Assembly: GCA_018823285.1 (NCBI GenBank)
Contig: JAHJIQ010000065.1
Coordinates: 25,787-89,786 of the forward strand
Length of the DNA stretch: 64,000 nucleotides
Direction: 5' to 3'
From: Pseudomonadota bacterium
GTDB taxonomy: Bacteria > Desulfobacterota > Desulfobulbia > Desulfobulbales > JAGXFP01
In this document: one piece after another, positions 55,273 through 63,981 of the stretch
Numbering within the stretch: the first letter of the stretch is position 1
How the letters are laid out: each line of letters begins with the position of its first letter
Made by a program: the position numbers and the translations under genes
The notes under the pieces: model-generated
The model's input: only the letters and a program-made list of their open reading frames with translations
The model's database searches: none
Told to the model about the DNA's origin: nothing

Positions 55273-56112
55273 ATGTGGGAATATACAGACGAAGTAAAAC
55301 AGCACTTTCTTACCCCGAAAAATGTCGGCGAGGTCGAAAATGCCGATGCAACCGGTGAAGTCGGCTCCCTGGCCTGTGGCGACGCTCTGAAACTGACCCT
55401 GAAGGTTGATGAGAACGAGATCATCACCGAGGCGAAATTCAAGACCTTCGGCTGCGCCAGCGCCATTGCCTCTTCCTCGGTCCTTACCGAACTGGTCAAA
55501 GGGATGAGCCTTACCGAGGCCGCCAAAGTTTCCAATGAGGACATCGCCAAGGCCCTGGGCGGCCTGCCGAAAGAGAAGATGCACTGCTCGGTCATGGGCC
55601 GCGAGGCCCTGGAAGCGGCCATCGCCGATTACCGCGGCGTCACCCTGCCCATGGCGGAAGGTGAAGTGGTCTGCGAGTGTTTCGGCGTGACCGACCTCGA
55701 AGTGAAAAGGGCGATCCAGGAAAGCAATCTGCAGACGGTTGAGGAGATCACCAACTTCACCAAGGCCGGCGGTGGCTGCGGCAAATGTCACGACCGGCTT
55801 GAGGAACTCATTAAAGAGGTCCGCAAGGTAGGGATCCAGCCCTTTATACCCGACCAGCGCCCCAAACGGATGACCAATATCCAGAAGATCAAGATGATCG
55901 AGGATGTTCTCGACCGGGAGATCCGGCCGACCCTGCGCAAGGACGGCGGGGATATCGAGCTGATCGATGTCGATGGCGATTTCGTCACCGTTTCCCTGCG
56001 CGGCTCCTGCAGCAGCTGTCTGAAATCGCAGACGACCCTGAAGGAGTACGTGGAAAAGAAACTGCGCGAACAGGTCCTTGACACCCTGGTGGTCGAGGAG
56101 GGCAGAGCATGA
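55273..56112 (+). CDS. nifU: Fe-S cluster scaffold NifU, three-domain type
   Basis: 279-aa scaffold: IscU-like domain (about 1-125; 'GSLACGDALKL', 'KTFGCASAIASSS', 'HCSVMGREAL'), BFD-like [2Fe-2S] domain (about 130-185; 'VVCECFGVTD', 'GGGCGKCHDRL') and NifU C-terminal domain (about 205-275; 'LRKDGGDIELIDVDGD', 'GSCSSCLKSQTTLKEY'). It receives sulfur from NifS and passes clusters to apoproteins. There are no nif genes nearby, so it is the general assembly system. ATG 55273 is set by the family start and AGGAG upstream; reading from 55150 adds 41 non-family residues. Confidence 0.95.
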   Translation: MWEYTDEVKQHFLTPKNVGEVENADATGEVGSLACGDALKLTLKVDENEIITEAKFKTFGCASAIASSSVLTELVKGMSLTEAAKVSNEDIAKALGGLPKEKMHCSVMGREALEAAIADYRGVTLPMAEGEVVCECFGVTDLEVKRAIQESNLQTVEEITNFTKAGGGCGKCHDRLEELIKEVRKVGIQPFIPDQRPKRMTNIQKIKMIEDVLDREIRPTLRKDGGDIELIDVDGDFVTVSLRGSCSSCLKSQTTLKEYVEKKLREQVLDTLVVEEGRA

Positions 56113-57341
56113 TCTCGGAAAAAACCGCCAGAATCGTCTATATGGACAATAACGCCACCACCCGGGTCGCTCCCGAGGTGCTGGAAGAGATGATGCCCTA
56201 TTTCAGCGAGTTCTACGGCAACCCCTCCAGTATGCATACCTTCGGCGGGCAGGTCGGCAGCAGGATCGCCTCCGCCAGACAGAAAATCGCCGCGCTGATC
56301 GGCGCATCTCCGGATGAGCTGATCTTCACCAGCTGCGGCACGGAAAGTGATTCAACCGCCATTCTTTCCGCTCTGCAGGCCCTTCCCGGCAAAAGGCATA
56401 TCGTCACTTCACGGGTCGAGCATCCGGCGGTCAAGCATCTCTGCGAAAGCCTTGACAACCTGACCGGTCACAAACACCGGGTGACCCAGCTGCCCGTTGA
56501 ATGCGACGGCACCATCGATCTCAAGAAATATGAAGAGAGCCTCACCGACGAGACCGCCATCGTCAGCATCATGTGGGCCAACAACGAGACGGGGGTCATC
56601 TTTCCCATTGAAAAAATGGTCGCCATCGCCAAGGAGCGGGGGATTCTCTTTCACACCGATGCGGTGCAGGCGGTGGGCAAGATCCCGATCAACCTGGCGG
56701 AGGTGCCGGTGGATTTTCTGTCGATTTCAGGCCATAAGCTGCACGCAGCCAAAGGGGTCGGCGTTCTTTACGTCCGCAAGGGGACGCCCTATGCGCCCTT
56801 CATGATCGGCGGCCATCAGGAGCGCGGCCGCAGGGGAGGCACCGAGAACGTCGCGTCGATTATCGGGCTCGGCAAGGCGTGTGAGCTCGCGGCGGCGCGG
56901 ATGGCTGACGAAAACACCAGGGTCCGGGCCCTGCGCGACCGTCTTGAGTCCGCTTTGCTCAAAAAAATTCCCCGCTCACTTTTAAACGGTCATAAAATCG
57001 ACCGCCTGCCCAATACCAGCAACATCAGCTTTGAATATGTGGAAGGGGAGGCGATCCTGCTCCACCTCGACCGTTTCGGCATCTGTGCCTCCTCCGGTTC
57101 GGCGTGCACCTCCGGCTCCCTTGAACCGTCGCATGTCCTGCGGGCGATGGGGGTGCCGTTCACCGCGGCCCACGGTTCGATCCGTTTCAGCCTGAGCGTT
57201 TACAACAGCGAAGACGATGTGGATTATGTTATTGAACACCTGCCGAAGATCATTGCCGACCTGCGCGCCATGTCGCCATTCTGGGAAGAGGCGATGAAGA
57301 AGGATGATGGGGCCGGAAGCTGCGGCTGCGGCTGTAAATAA
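56109..57341 (+). CDS. nifS: cysteine desulfurase, NifS/IscS type
   Basis: 410-aa pyridoxal-phosphate enzyme that takes sulfur from cysteine for NifU. Key parts: 'VYMDNNATTRVAPEVLEEM', the PLP Lys in 'SISGHKLHAAKGVGVLYV', and the sulfur-accepting Cys in 'CASSGSACTSGSLEPSHVL'. The C-terminus 'GSCGCGCK' is an extra Cys-rich tail. It overlaps nifU by 4 bp (ATGA) and is followed after 27 bp by thyX. Confidence 0.95.
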   Translation: MISEKTARIVYMDNNATTRVAPEVLEEMMPYFSEFYGNPSSMHTFGGQVGSRIASARQKIAALIGASPDELIFTSCGTESDSTAILSALQALPGKRHIVTSRVEHPAVKHLCESLDNLTGHKHRVTQLPVECDGTIDLKKYEESLTDETAIVSIMWANNETGVIFPIEKMVAIAKERGILFHTDAVQAVGKIPINLAEVPVDFLSISGHKLHAAKGVGVLYVRKGTPYAPFMIGGHQERGRRGGTENVASIIGLGKACELAAARMADENTRVRALRDRLESALLKKIPRSLLNGHKIDRLPNTSNISFEYVEGEAILLHLDRFGICASSGSACTSGSLEPSHVLRAMGVPFTAAHGSIRFSLSVYNSEDDVDYVIEHLPKIIADLRAMSPFWEEAMKKDDGAGSCGCGCK

Positions 57342-57368
57342 CCAACCAATTCCATTGAAGGGAAAATC

Positions 57369-58322
57369 ATGAAAGTTATTCCGCCATCCTTTGAGATTCA
57401 GGACGATCTCGACAACCAGTCACTGGCCGTTCGTATCGAGGCCTGCGGGCGGATCTGCTACAAGAGTGAAGATAAAATCGAGGCCGGGTCCACCGAGCCC
57501 TTCATTGAAAAGGTCTTGAAGCACGGCCACAACTCGGTTGCCGAAATGGGGGTGATCACCCTGCGGGTGGAGATCGACTCGGAGACCCTCGCCACCCAGT
57601 TTTTCAGCATCCAGCCCAAATTCGTTCATATCGATCGCCCGTCCAAAACCGAGATGATCATTACCGGCAGCGTCCGGGCGTTTCGCGAACTCTACCGGGA
57701 GCATGGCAACGTCAAGCTGATCAAGGCGATGACCAGCACTCTTTATGAAAAGACCCCGCTCTTTTTCAGGGATATCGTTCCCGAAAGGGGAGTGGTCCAC
57801 CAGTCCGGGGTGAAGGTGGAACAGATCCCGCTGGCGGAGGTCGACAAACTTCCGGTCAATCTTCTCGCCAAACACCGGTATGTCGGGGTTAAATTCTTCA
57901 CCAACCGGGCGGTGACCCACGAGATCGTCCGCCACCGGCCCTGTTCCTTTCTCCAGGAAAGCCAGCGCTACTGCCGGTATAACGACGAGAAATTCGGCTC
58001 GGAGGTGACCTTCATCAAGCCGATGTTCTACGAAGAGGGGACCGCCGAATACAAACTCTGGGTCAAGGCCATGAAAGAGACCGAGAAGATCTACCTGAAG
58101 CTTCTTGAGACCTCGTCTCCCCAGGCGGCAAGAACGGTGCTGCCGAATTCCTGCAAAACCGAACTGATCGTCTACTGCAATCTCCTCGAATGGCTCCATA
58201 TCTTCAGACTTCGGACCACCAAGGCGGCGGAGCCCTCCATGCGGGAGGTCATGATCCCGCTGCTCGCAGAATTCTCCCGGCGGTTCCCGGCCATCTTCGG
58301 CGATCTCAAGGTCGCCCCATAG
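57369..58322 (+). CDS. thyX: flavin-dependent thymidylate synthase
   Basis: 317-aa FAD enzyme that makes dTMP from dUMP with methylene-tetrahydrofolate and NADPH. The ThyX motif RHRxxSxxxxSxR is present as '[13 protein letters not shown]', and '[15 protein letters not shown]' is near the C-terminus. It is longer than the common 220-250 aa ThyX, with extra N-terminal and middle sequence. AAGGG lies before the ATG. It sits between nifS and formate-tetrahydrofolate ligase, giving a folate one-carbon link with the next gene. Confidence 0.95.
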   Translation: MKVIPPSFEIQDDLDNQSLAVRIEACGRICYKSEDKIEAGSTEPFIEKVLKHGHNSVAEMGVITLRVEIDSETLATQFFSIQPKFVHIDRPSKTEMIITGSVRAFRELYREHGNVKLIKAMTSTLYEKTPLFFRDIVPERGVVHQSGVKVEQIPLAEVDKLPVNLLAKHRYVGVKFFTNRAVTHEIVRHRPCSFLQESQRYCRYNDEKFGSEVTFIKPMFYEEGTAEYKLWVKAMKETEKIYLKLLETSSPQAARTVLPNSCKTELIVYCNLLEWLHIFRLRTTKAAEPSMREVMIPLLAEFSRRFPAIFGDLKVAP

Positions 58323-58410
58323 TTTATTTAAACCGGCCGGGCAGGTCGGTTCTGGAATAAGTTTGACTCATAAATGGTATAAAAAAACGAAAATCAAGAA
58401 GGAGGAGACA

Positions 58411-60174
58411 ATGGCTTTTAACGCAGTGGAAATGGCGGACTGGCAGATATCCGAAGCTGCCGAGAAGAACATGCCCACCCCCGAGGAGTGGCGCGACAAA
58501 TTAGGGCTCGAGAAAGACGAGATCCTGCCGATGGGCAGGCTTGCGAAACTCGATTTCCTGAAGATCATCAACCGGCTTAAGGACAAGCCGGACGGCAAAT
58601 ACATCGAGGTCACCGCGATCACCCCGACCCCGCTCGGCGAAGGAAAGAGCACCACTTCCTGCGGCCTGATGGAAGGCCTTGGCAAGAGGGGGATGAATGT
58701 GGGCGGCGCCCTGCGCCAGCCATCAGGCGGCCCGACCATGAATGTCAAGGGGACGGCGGCGGGCGGCGGCAATTCGCTCCTGATCCCGATGACCGAGTTC
58801 TCCCTGGGCCTCACCGGCGATATCAACGATATCATGAACGCCCACAACCTCGGGATGGTCGCCCTGACCGCCCGCATGCAGCACGAGCGGAACTACAACG
58901 ATGAGCAGCTGAAACGTCTGACCGGCATGCGCCGTCTCGACATCGACCCGACCCGGGTGGAGATGGGCTGGATCATCGACTTCTGCGCCCAGGCATTGAG
59001 AAACATCGTGATCGGTCTCGGCGGCCGGACCGACGGCTTTACCATGCAGTCCAAATTCGGCATCGCGGTCGGCTCCGAGCTGATGGCGATTCTCTCCATC
59101 GCCACCGATCTGGCTGATCTCAAGGAGAGGATCAACAACATCACCGTCGCCTTCGACAAGAGCGGCAAGCCGGTGACCTGTCGCGATCTGGAAGTGGGCA
59201 ACGCGATGGCCGCCTTCATGCGGAACACCATCAACCCGACCCTGATGTGCACCGCCGAGTACAATCCGTGCCTGGTCCACGCCGGACCTTTCGCGAACAT
59301 CGCGGTCGGCCAGTCGTCAATCATCGCCGACCGGGTCGCCCTGAAGCTTTTCGATTACAACATCACCGAATCCGGCTTTGCCGCCGATATCGGTTTCGAG
59401 AAATTCTGGAACGTGAAATGCCGTTACTCCGGCTTGAAACCCCACGTCTCCGTCCTCACCGCGACCATCCGCGCCCTGAAGATGCACGGCGGCGGGCCGA
59501 AAGTCGTGGCCGGAAAACCTCTGGATGATGCCTACACCAAGGAGAACGTCGGCCTGGTCGAGAAGGGGTGTGAGAACATGGTCCACCTGATCAACGTGAT
59601 CCGCAAGGCCGGGATCAATCCGGTGGTCTGTATCAACCGCTTCTACACCGACACCGATGAAGAGTGCAAGGTTGTTCGCCGGATCGCCGAGGCAGCCGGC
59701 GCCCGCTGCGCCGAATCCAAGCACTGGGAACTCGGCGGCGACGGCGCTCTGGAGTTCGCCGATGCAGTCGTCGACGCCTGCAACGAGGAGAACAACTTCA
59801 AGTTCCTCTATCCGCTGGAAATGAAACTCCGCGACCGGGTCGAGATGATCACCAAAGAAGTTTATGGCGGTGACGGGGTTGACTGGTCGCCCGAGGCGAA
59901 TGCCAAGGCCGAGATGCTGGAAAAAGATCCCCAGTACGCGGATTACGCGACCATGATGGTCAAGAGCCACCTGAGCCTCTCCCACGATCCGAGCAAAAAA
60001 GGGGTGCCCAAGGGCTGGCGTCTGCCGGTTCGGGACATCCTGATCTATTCCGGCGCCAAGTTCCTCTGCCCCTGCGCGGGAACGATCAGCCTGATGCCCG
60101 GCACCAGCTCCAATCCGGCCTTCCGCCGCATTGACGTTGATCCGGTCACCGCAAAGGTCACCGGATTGTTCTAG
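58411..60174 (+). CDS. fhs: formate-tetrahydrofolate ligase
   Basis: 587-aa enzyme that activates formate on tetrahydrofolate with ATP, used in the Wood-Ljungdahl methyl branch or in one-carbon supply. The P-loop-like motif '[16 protein letters not shown]' and '[20 protein letters not shown]' are diagnostic, as is '[20 protein letters not shown]'. The length fits the family. GGAGGAG lies before ATG 58411. A strong terminator follows. No other Wood-Ljungdahl gene is in the window. Confidence 0.96.
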   Translation: MAFNAVEMADWQISEAAEKNMPTPEEWRDKLGLEKDEILPMGRLAKLDFLKIINRLKDKPDGKYIEVTAITPTPLGEGKSTTSCGLMEGLGKRGMNVGGALRQPSGGPTMNVKGTAAGGGNSLLIPMTEFSLGLTGDINDIMNAHNLGMVALTARMQHERNYNDEQLKRLTGMRRLDIDPTRVEMGWIIDFCAQALRNIVIGLGGRTDGFTMQSKFGIAVGSELMAILSIATDLADLKERINNITVAFDKSGKPVTCRDLEVGNAMAAFMRNTINPTLMCTAEYNPCLVHAGPFANIAVGQSSIIADRVALKLFDYNITESGFAADIGFEKFWNVKCRYSGLKPHVSVLTATIRALKMHGGGPKVVAGKPLDDAYTKENVGLVEKGCENMVHLINVIRKAGINPVVCINRFYTDTDEECKVVRRIAEAAGARCAESKHWELGGDGALEFADAVVDACNEENNFKFLYPLEMKLRDRVEMITKEVYGGDGVDWSPEANAKAEMLEKDPQYADYATMMVKSHLSLSHDPSKKGVPKGWRLPVRDILIYSGAKFLCPCAGTISLMPGTSSNPAFRRIDVDPVTAKVTGLF

Positions 60175-60202
60175 GTCAGTCTTTTTTTACCTGAGCTTTA
60201 TC

Positions 60203-60238
60203 CAAAGCGGATCGGGGTTTTCCCCGGTCCGCTTTTTT
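60203..60238 (+). terminator. Rho-independent terminator of fhs
   Basis: AAGCGGATCGGGG-tttt-CCCCGGTCCGCTTTTTT; a long stem with a T-tract, 29 bp after the fhs stop. Confidence 0.93.
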
Positions 60239-60340
60239 GGTGGAAAATGGATGGATCGTAAAGGGATAAAGGGGTTGGCAAACTGTTTTCTTAATCAATT
60301 TTCTCGGGTAGATTGTTTTTATCAAGCAAGAGGGTTGACC

Positions 60341-60793
60341 ATGAAAAACCACGCGTTCTGGATTTTGATAGTTTTCGGGATACTTGCCGCAAACCCCGCT
60401 TCGGCCTGGTTCTGGGAGAAGAGTGAAGTAAAGCCTCCGGCTGCGCCCGCCGCCATTGAAAAGAAAGAGGGCAAAAAAGAAAAAGAGATCCGGGAGGAAA
60501 AGGGGTTCTGGGCCGGGGTGTATGACTCCAGCCGACAGATCGCCAGGGATCTCCGCCATTACTTCAGAGGGGTCGGAAAAGAAGCGAAAAAGAGCGCCAA
60601 AGAGGTTCCCGGAGAGGCGAAAAAAGAGGCGAAGGAGGTCGGCAGGAGCATCAAAAAATCCGTAAAAGCGGTCGGCCAGGAAGCCAAAGAGGGGAGCAAG
60701 GCGGTCGGCCAGGGGTTCAAGGACTTCGGCCATGATCTGAAAGACGCTACCAAATCAGTTTTCACCGACCAGCCGAAAGATACCGGAAAATGA
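60341..60793 (+). CDS. exported LEA-like amphipathic-helix protein
   Basis: 150-aa protein with a signal peptide (ending 'NPASA'), a Lys/Glu-rich linker and a C-terminal run (about 75-145) of near-11-residue units such as 'KEAKKSAKEVPGEAK', 'KEAKEVGRSIKKSVKAVGQ' and 'EAKEGSKAVGQGFKDFG'. This pattern forms long amphipathic helices as in LEA or apolipoprotein-like proteins and may bind the outer-membrane inner face or stabilise proteins. ATG 60341 has AGAGGG upstream; reading from 60131 runs over the fhs terminator and is rejected. Its stop overlaps the M16 protease start (ATGA). Confidence 0.8.
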   Translation: MKNHAFWILIVFGILAANPASAWFWEKSEVKPPAAPAAIEKKEGKKEKEIREEKGFWAGVYDSSRQIARDLRHYFRGVGKEAKKSAKEVPGEAKKEAKEVGRSIKKSVKAVGQEAKEGSKAVGQGFKDFGHDLKDATKSVFTDQPKDTGK

Positions 60794-62262
60794 AAAGCGG
60801 GGCAGGGTGCGGAAACGGAACATCGCTGCGGCTCTTCATTCTCCTGACCATCCTCCTGGTCAATTTTTCCTCGCCGGAGGTTTTGTCGGCGAACGGTTAC
60901 AGCCAGCCGGGCCTGTACACTCCCGAACGGATCCTCCTGGAAAACGGCCTTGAACTCATCCTCAAACCGAGGGGGGAGGCCAGAAACGTCTCGATCCGCA
61001 TCGTCGTCGGCGTCGGTCATGATGATTTCCGGAAAGGGAAAAAACACGCCCCGCACCTCCTTGAGCACCTGTCCTTCACCGGCACTTCAAAACACAATGA
61101 AGCGGCGCTGGAGAAAATGGTCAAGGAGCATGGCGGCGCCTGGAACGCCACAACCTCGAACACCCAGACCGTTTACGAACTGGACATTTACAGCGACCAC
61201 GCCCTCTGGGGCATCGAGCTCCTCTATGAAATCCTGACCGATTCAACCTACACCCCTGAAAATTTCGAACTGACCAGGGAGATCATTCACCGGGAAAACG
61301 GCGGCAGATCCTCGGCGGCAAAACGATGGCTGTACGACCACGATGTCGGTAAATTCCCGTCGGTCATGGCCGGCGAGGCCCTGACCAATAACGACGCCTA
61401 CTTTCTCGGCCTGGAAAACTGCGACGCGATCACCAGGGACGACATTCTGCAACTGTACAAAACGTTCTATGTCCCCGCCAACCTGCAGATCATCGTGGTC
61501 GGACTGTTCGACCGGGACCAGGTTCTCGGCCGCATCAAATCCAGTTTTGGAACTCTTGCCAAAGCCCCGCCCCCCGGAAGAATCAATTGGGACCTGCCTT
61601 TCCCTGAAAAGGCGCGGGTATTCAACGGCACCTTCGCCCCGATCATCGACACGGAAGCGTTCGCCGGGCTCTTTTTCAGGACCGACGGCCGATTGAACGG
61701 CGACCATTACCCGCTCATCGTGGTCGCCGAATACCTCGACCGGAAAATCATGGAAGAACTCCGGATCAAGCGGGGCTGGGCCTATTCGCCCGAAGCTTCG
61801 TTTTACGCGCTTGATCACTGGGGTGTTTTCGGGATCGGCGGGGATGTTGATTTTGACAAACTGGATGGCACTCTTGAGATCATCCGGCAGGAAACAGAAA
61901 AAGTTGTGTCCGGAAAAGTCCCGGTCGCTGAAATAGAAAAGACCCGGACCGGCATTCTTCTGCGCCTGGCCAACGGCTATGAAACCAACGCGGGGATTGC
62001 CGAACTGTATGCCGGGGCGATTGCCGAATTGAAAACGTATGGAAAATTCATCAACCACGAAGTCCGGATCGAGGCGGTCACCCCCGACCAGTTCTTCGCC
62101 GCGGCACAGAAGTATCTGGACATGAACAAGGTGATGATCGTCCGAAGCCTGCCCACCCTCACCATTGAGCAACTGGTCATCCTGATCGGGGGCCTGGTTG
62201 TCGCCTTGACCCTGTTTCTCTGGCTGCGGTTCAGGAACCTGAAAAGGAAAAACAGGGTTTAA
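60790..62262 (+). CDS. M16 family zinc peptidase, single subunit, membrane-anchored
   Basis: 490-aa exported protein with a signal segment (about 12-34), an M16 N-terminal domain with the inverted zinc motif HxxEH as 'HLLEHLSFTGTSKHN' and the third ligand Glu probably in 'REIIHRENGG', an M16 C-terminal domain (about 220-420), and a C-terminal membrane helix ('LVILIGGLVVALTLFLWL') followed by basic residues. It should degrade peptides at the periplasmic face of the inner membrane. It is translationally coupled to the LEA-like gene upstream. The usual second M16 subunit is absent here. Confidence 0.88.
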   Translation: MKSGAGCGNGTSLRLFILLTILLVNFSSPEVLSANGYSQPGLYTPERILLENGLELILKPRGEARNVSIRIVVGVGHDDFRKGKKHAPHLLEHLSFTGTSKHNEAALEKMVKEHGGAWNATTSNTQTVYELDIYSDHALWGIELLYEILTDSTYTPENFELTREIIHRENGGRSSAAKRWLYDHDVGKFPSVMAGEALTNNDAYFLGLENCDAITRDDILQLYKTFYVPANLQIIVVGLFDRDQVLGRIKSSFGTLAKAPPPGRINWDLPFPEKARVFNGTFAPIIDTEAFAGLFFRTDGRLNGDHYPLIVVAEYLDRKIMEELRIKRGWAYSPEASFYALDHWGVFGIGGDVDFDKLDGTLEIIRQETEKVVSGKVPVAEIEKTRTGILLRLANGYETNAGIAELYAGAIAELKTYGKFINHEVRIEAVTPDQFFAAAQKYLDMNKVMIVRSLPTLTIEQLVILIGGLVVALTLFLWLRFRNLKRKNRV

Positions 62263-62274
62263 GGCTGATAAAAG

Positions 62275-62342
62275 TTATGCTAGTTGAGCCGCTTGCCTGC
62301 TCGTACCGACAAGCGAGCTTGCGAGACATCGAAACTTCGGGG
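62275..62342 (-). repeat. R2 repeat, copy c (inverted)
   Basis: Reverse orientation. Read on the minus strand it gives 'CCGAAGTTTCGATGTCTCGC', 'AAGCTCGCTTGTCGGTACG' and the hairpin region 'GAGCAGGCAAGCGGCTC'. It matches copy b closely. A separate 'GCGGGTATAAGG' block in the same orientation lies near 62488-62502. Confidence 0.8.
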
Positions 62343-62383
62343 CTCGAAAACTGCCGATATACCGTTTCTCAGTTTTCGTCATT

Positions 62384-62441
62384 CCGGCAGGCTGTAAACC
62401 GGAATCCATTCCATCCTGGACCCCGGTTTACAGCCTGCCGG
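62384..62441. repeat. perfect 19-bp inverted repeat
   Basis: The arms CCGGCAGGCTGTAAACCGG and CCGGTTTACAGCCTGCCGG are separated by 20 bp. It is the kind of palindromic unit found as small mobile repeats between genes. It lies in the 347-bp gap between the M16 gene and higB, which otherwise holds R2 copy c and the higBA promoter. Confidence 0.75.
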
Positions 62442-62574
62442 GGTGACGGCTCAGGTATAACCGGTACTTTTAAACTTTCCATACCCCTTATACCCGCAGT
62501 GTGAAAGTCGTTATTGGAGATAATCCATGATCGGCACTCTCTGTTGATTACGACGTTCGCTTCTAAAATATAAT

Positions 62575-62603
62575 TTGACACGCGTAACCTGTGGGGTTAC
62601 AAT
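62575..62603 (+). promoter_or_regulatory. higBA promoter with embedded operator
   Basis: TTGACA (62575-62580), 17-bp spacer, TACAAT (62598-62603): a near-consensus sigma70 promoter. A palindrome GTAACC-tgtgg-GGTTAC (62584-62600) covers the spacer and the edge of the -10 box, as expected for autorepression by HigA. Transcription would start at about 62610, the A of the higB ATG. Confidence 0.8.
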
Positions 62604-62609
62604 TTGTGC

Positions 62610-62888
62610 ATGATCAAATCATTTAGACATAAAGGTCTGGAACAATTTTTCTATACCGGCACAAAGAAAGGTATAAAGCCTGAGCATGCTGGCAAACTCG
62701 AAAGAATTTTAGATCGACTGAATGCTGCAAATGATTTGAAAGATATGAATTACCCAGGATCAAATCTGCATGCACTGAGTGGAGACCGAAAAGATCAGTT
62801 TTCAGTCAGAGTTTCAGGTAACTGGCGTGTTATTTTCGAGTTTGAAAATGGCGACGCATATATTGTTGATTACGACGACTATCATTAG
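62610..62888 (+). CDS. higB: HigB-family mRNA interferase toxin
   Basis: 92-aa toxin of the RelE/HigB superfamily that cuts translated mRNA on the ribosome. It starts 'MIKSFRHKGLEQFFYTG', and 'SVRVSGNWRVIFEFENGDA' with 'VDYDDYH' at the end are typical. TTG 62604 would add two residues. The predicted transcription start coincides with its ATG, so the mRNA may be leaderless. Its antitoxin follows 10 bp downstream, the reverse of the usual antitoxin-first order and normal for HigBA. Confidence 0.93.
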   Translation: MIKSFRHKGLEQFFYTGTKKGIKPEHAGKLERILDRLNAANDLKDMNYPGSNLHALSGDRKDQFSVRVSGNWRVIFEFENGDAYIVDYDDYH

Positions 62889-62898
62889 GAGGTGTCTC

Positions 62899-63213
62899 AT
62901 GAGTTCAATAAAAAGACAACCCACTCATCCCGGCAATATTCTGAAAGAAGATTACCTGAAACCACTATCCATAACAATTCAGGATATAGCTTCGACCCTC
63001 GGTGTTTCGAGAAAAACCCTGTCGAAAATTATCAACTGTCGAGGAGCTGTCACACCTGACATGGCTTTACGGTTATCCCGTGCTTTTGACACCACCCCAG
63101 AGTTATGGCTGAATCTACAAAAAAATTATGATTTATGGCATGCTGCAAATGATTCAAAATCTTGGAAAAGCGTGAAGCCAATTTTTCATTCAACTATGCC
63201 CAATCACGCATAG
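62899..63213 (+). CDS. higA: HigA-family antitoxin with XRE helix-turn-helix
   Basis: 104-aa antitoxin: 'PTHPGNILKEDYLKPLSITI' then an XRE helix-turn-helix ('DIASTLGVSRKTLSKIINC', 'TPDMALRLSRAFDTTPELWL') and a C-terminal 'NLQKNYDLWHA'. It binds and blocks HigB and should repress the operon through the palindrome at 62584-62600. AGGAGGT lies 6 nt before ATG 62899, much stronger than anything in front of higB, favouring antitoxin excess. Confidence 0.93.
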   Translation: MSSIKRQPTHPGNILKEDYLKPLSITIQDIASTLGVSRKTLSKIINCRGAVTPDMALRLSRAFDTTPELWLNLQKNYDLWHAANDSKSWKSVKPIFHSTMPNHA

Positions 63214-63474
63214 GGAAAAGCGAATCGGGTAGCCGGGGGGATCTCTCCCTAGGTTCAGGCCTTCACCTTGTCCCAACCATTACGATGGGCGTCTGGCTAC
63301 TATGCCGTCTGCTGACTTCTGCTTAATCACTCAATCAGTTACCCGATTAAGCGCTATCGGTTTTCATCTGGTTCGCTCTTCCCAGGTGATGACCCTGAAA
63401 AGCCGAGACACTTATATACCAGAGCCTCACTGGTGGTTGTCCGATCGCTCCTTAAGCAGAAAAGACCGGATATT
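63214..63474. other. noncoding stretch, possible retroelement or insertion remnant
   Basis: 261 bp with no convincing gene. It has GCTTAATC/GATTAAGC (63320-63351), and on the minus strand the sequence 'GCAGAAGTCAGCAGACGGC' resembles segments I associate with group II intron regions. The resemblance is from memory and not tested. A small reading frame at 63302 runs antisense into the dsrP-like fragment and looks spurious. Confidence 0.3.
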
Positions 63475-63762
63475 CTACACAGCGTTCTCCTTGTACCTTA
63501 AAAGGATTTTCAGGGCGGGTTTAATCAGGATGGTCACCACAAAGGCGCCTGTCGCAAGGACTCCGAGGGTGATCAGGATCTCATTGAAAGTCGGTGCATA
63601 ATCGACGACTTCTCCCATGGGTGAGGGCACGAAGCCGGGGATGATGAGGCCGAACCCTTTTTCGATCCAGATGCCGAAAAACAGGCTGACGGCCGCTGTC
63701 AGCAGATACCCGGATCTGCCCCGGGTCGGATCAAATATGAACAACATGGTGCCGAAAATATT
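63475..63762 (-). pseudogene. dsrP: C-terminal fragment of DsrP/NrfD-like membrane subunit
   Basis: About 95 residues of an NrfD-type quinol-interacting membrane subunit: 'FGIWIEKGFGLIIPGFVPSP', 'MGEVVDYAPTFNEILITLG' and a last helix 'ATGAFVVTILIKPALKILL'. This matches the end of DsrP of the DsrMKJOP complex, which links menaquinol to dissimilatory sulfite reduction. The frame continues upstream into G-rich and transposase-linked sequence with no DsrP resemblance, so the gene is broken at about 63762. The 5-prime part, if present, lies outside the window. Other NrfD-like proteins are possible. Confidence 0.65.
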
Positions 63763-63764
63763 CA

Positions 63765-63808
63765 GGGGAAGGGGAAGGGAAGCGCTTTGGGAAGGGAAGG
63801 GGAAGGGG
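63765..63808 (+). repeat. G-rich tract, G-quadruplex-type
   Basis: Seven runs of three or four G separated by AA, in two groups either side of AGCGCTTT. It lies exactly at the junction between the dsrP-like fragment and the transposase 5-prime region. Confidence 0.75.
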
Positions 63809-63855
63809 TCAAGTCCGCTTTTGACCTTTGAGGATTGATATGGTATGAAGGAAAC

Positions 63856-63957
63856 ATGTCCAGACCATTGCGCATAGAATATCCCGGGGCCTGGTATCAT
63901 GTGATGAACCTGGGAAGGGGTCAAGGGGAAGGGGTCAAGTCCGCTTTTGACCTTTGA
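63856..63957 (+). pseudogene. truncated REP-associated Y1 transposase, first copy
   Basis: Reads 'MSRPLRIEYPGAWYHVMN', the characteristic N-terminus of REP-associated tyrosine (Y1/IS200-like) transposases, then leaves the family sequence where the second tandem copy begins and stops after 33 codons. It lacks the HUH and catalytic Tyr motifs. GAAGGAAAC precedes the ATG. Confidence 0.8.
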
Positions 63958-63981
63958 GGATTGATATGGTATGAAGGAAAC

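Noticed and set aside
57420..58199. 259-codon leftward frame
   Set aside because: Antisense shadow of thyX.
60131..60340. Upstream extension of the LEA-like protein
   Set aside because: Reads through the fhs stop region and its terminator; the start at 60341 has a ribosome-binding site and a proper signal peptide.
61243..62172. 309-codon leftward frame
   Set aside because: Antisense shadow of the M16 peptidase gene.
63302..63601. 99-codon rightward frame
   Set aside because: Runs antisense into the dsrP-like fragment; composition and lack of ribosome-binding site suggest it is spurious.
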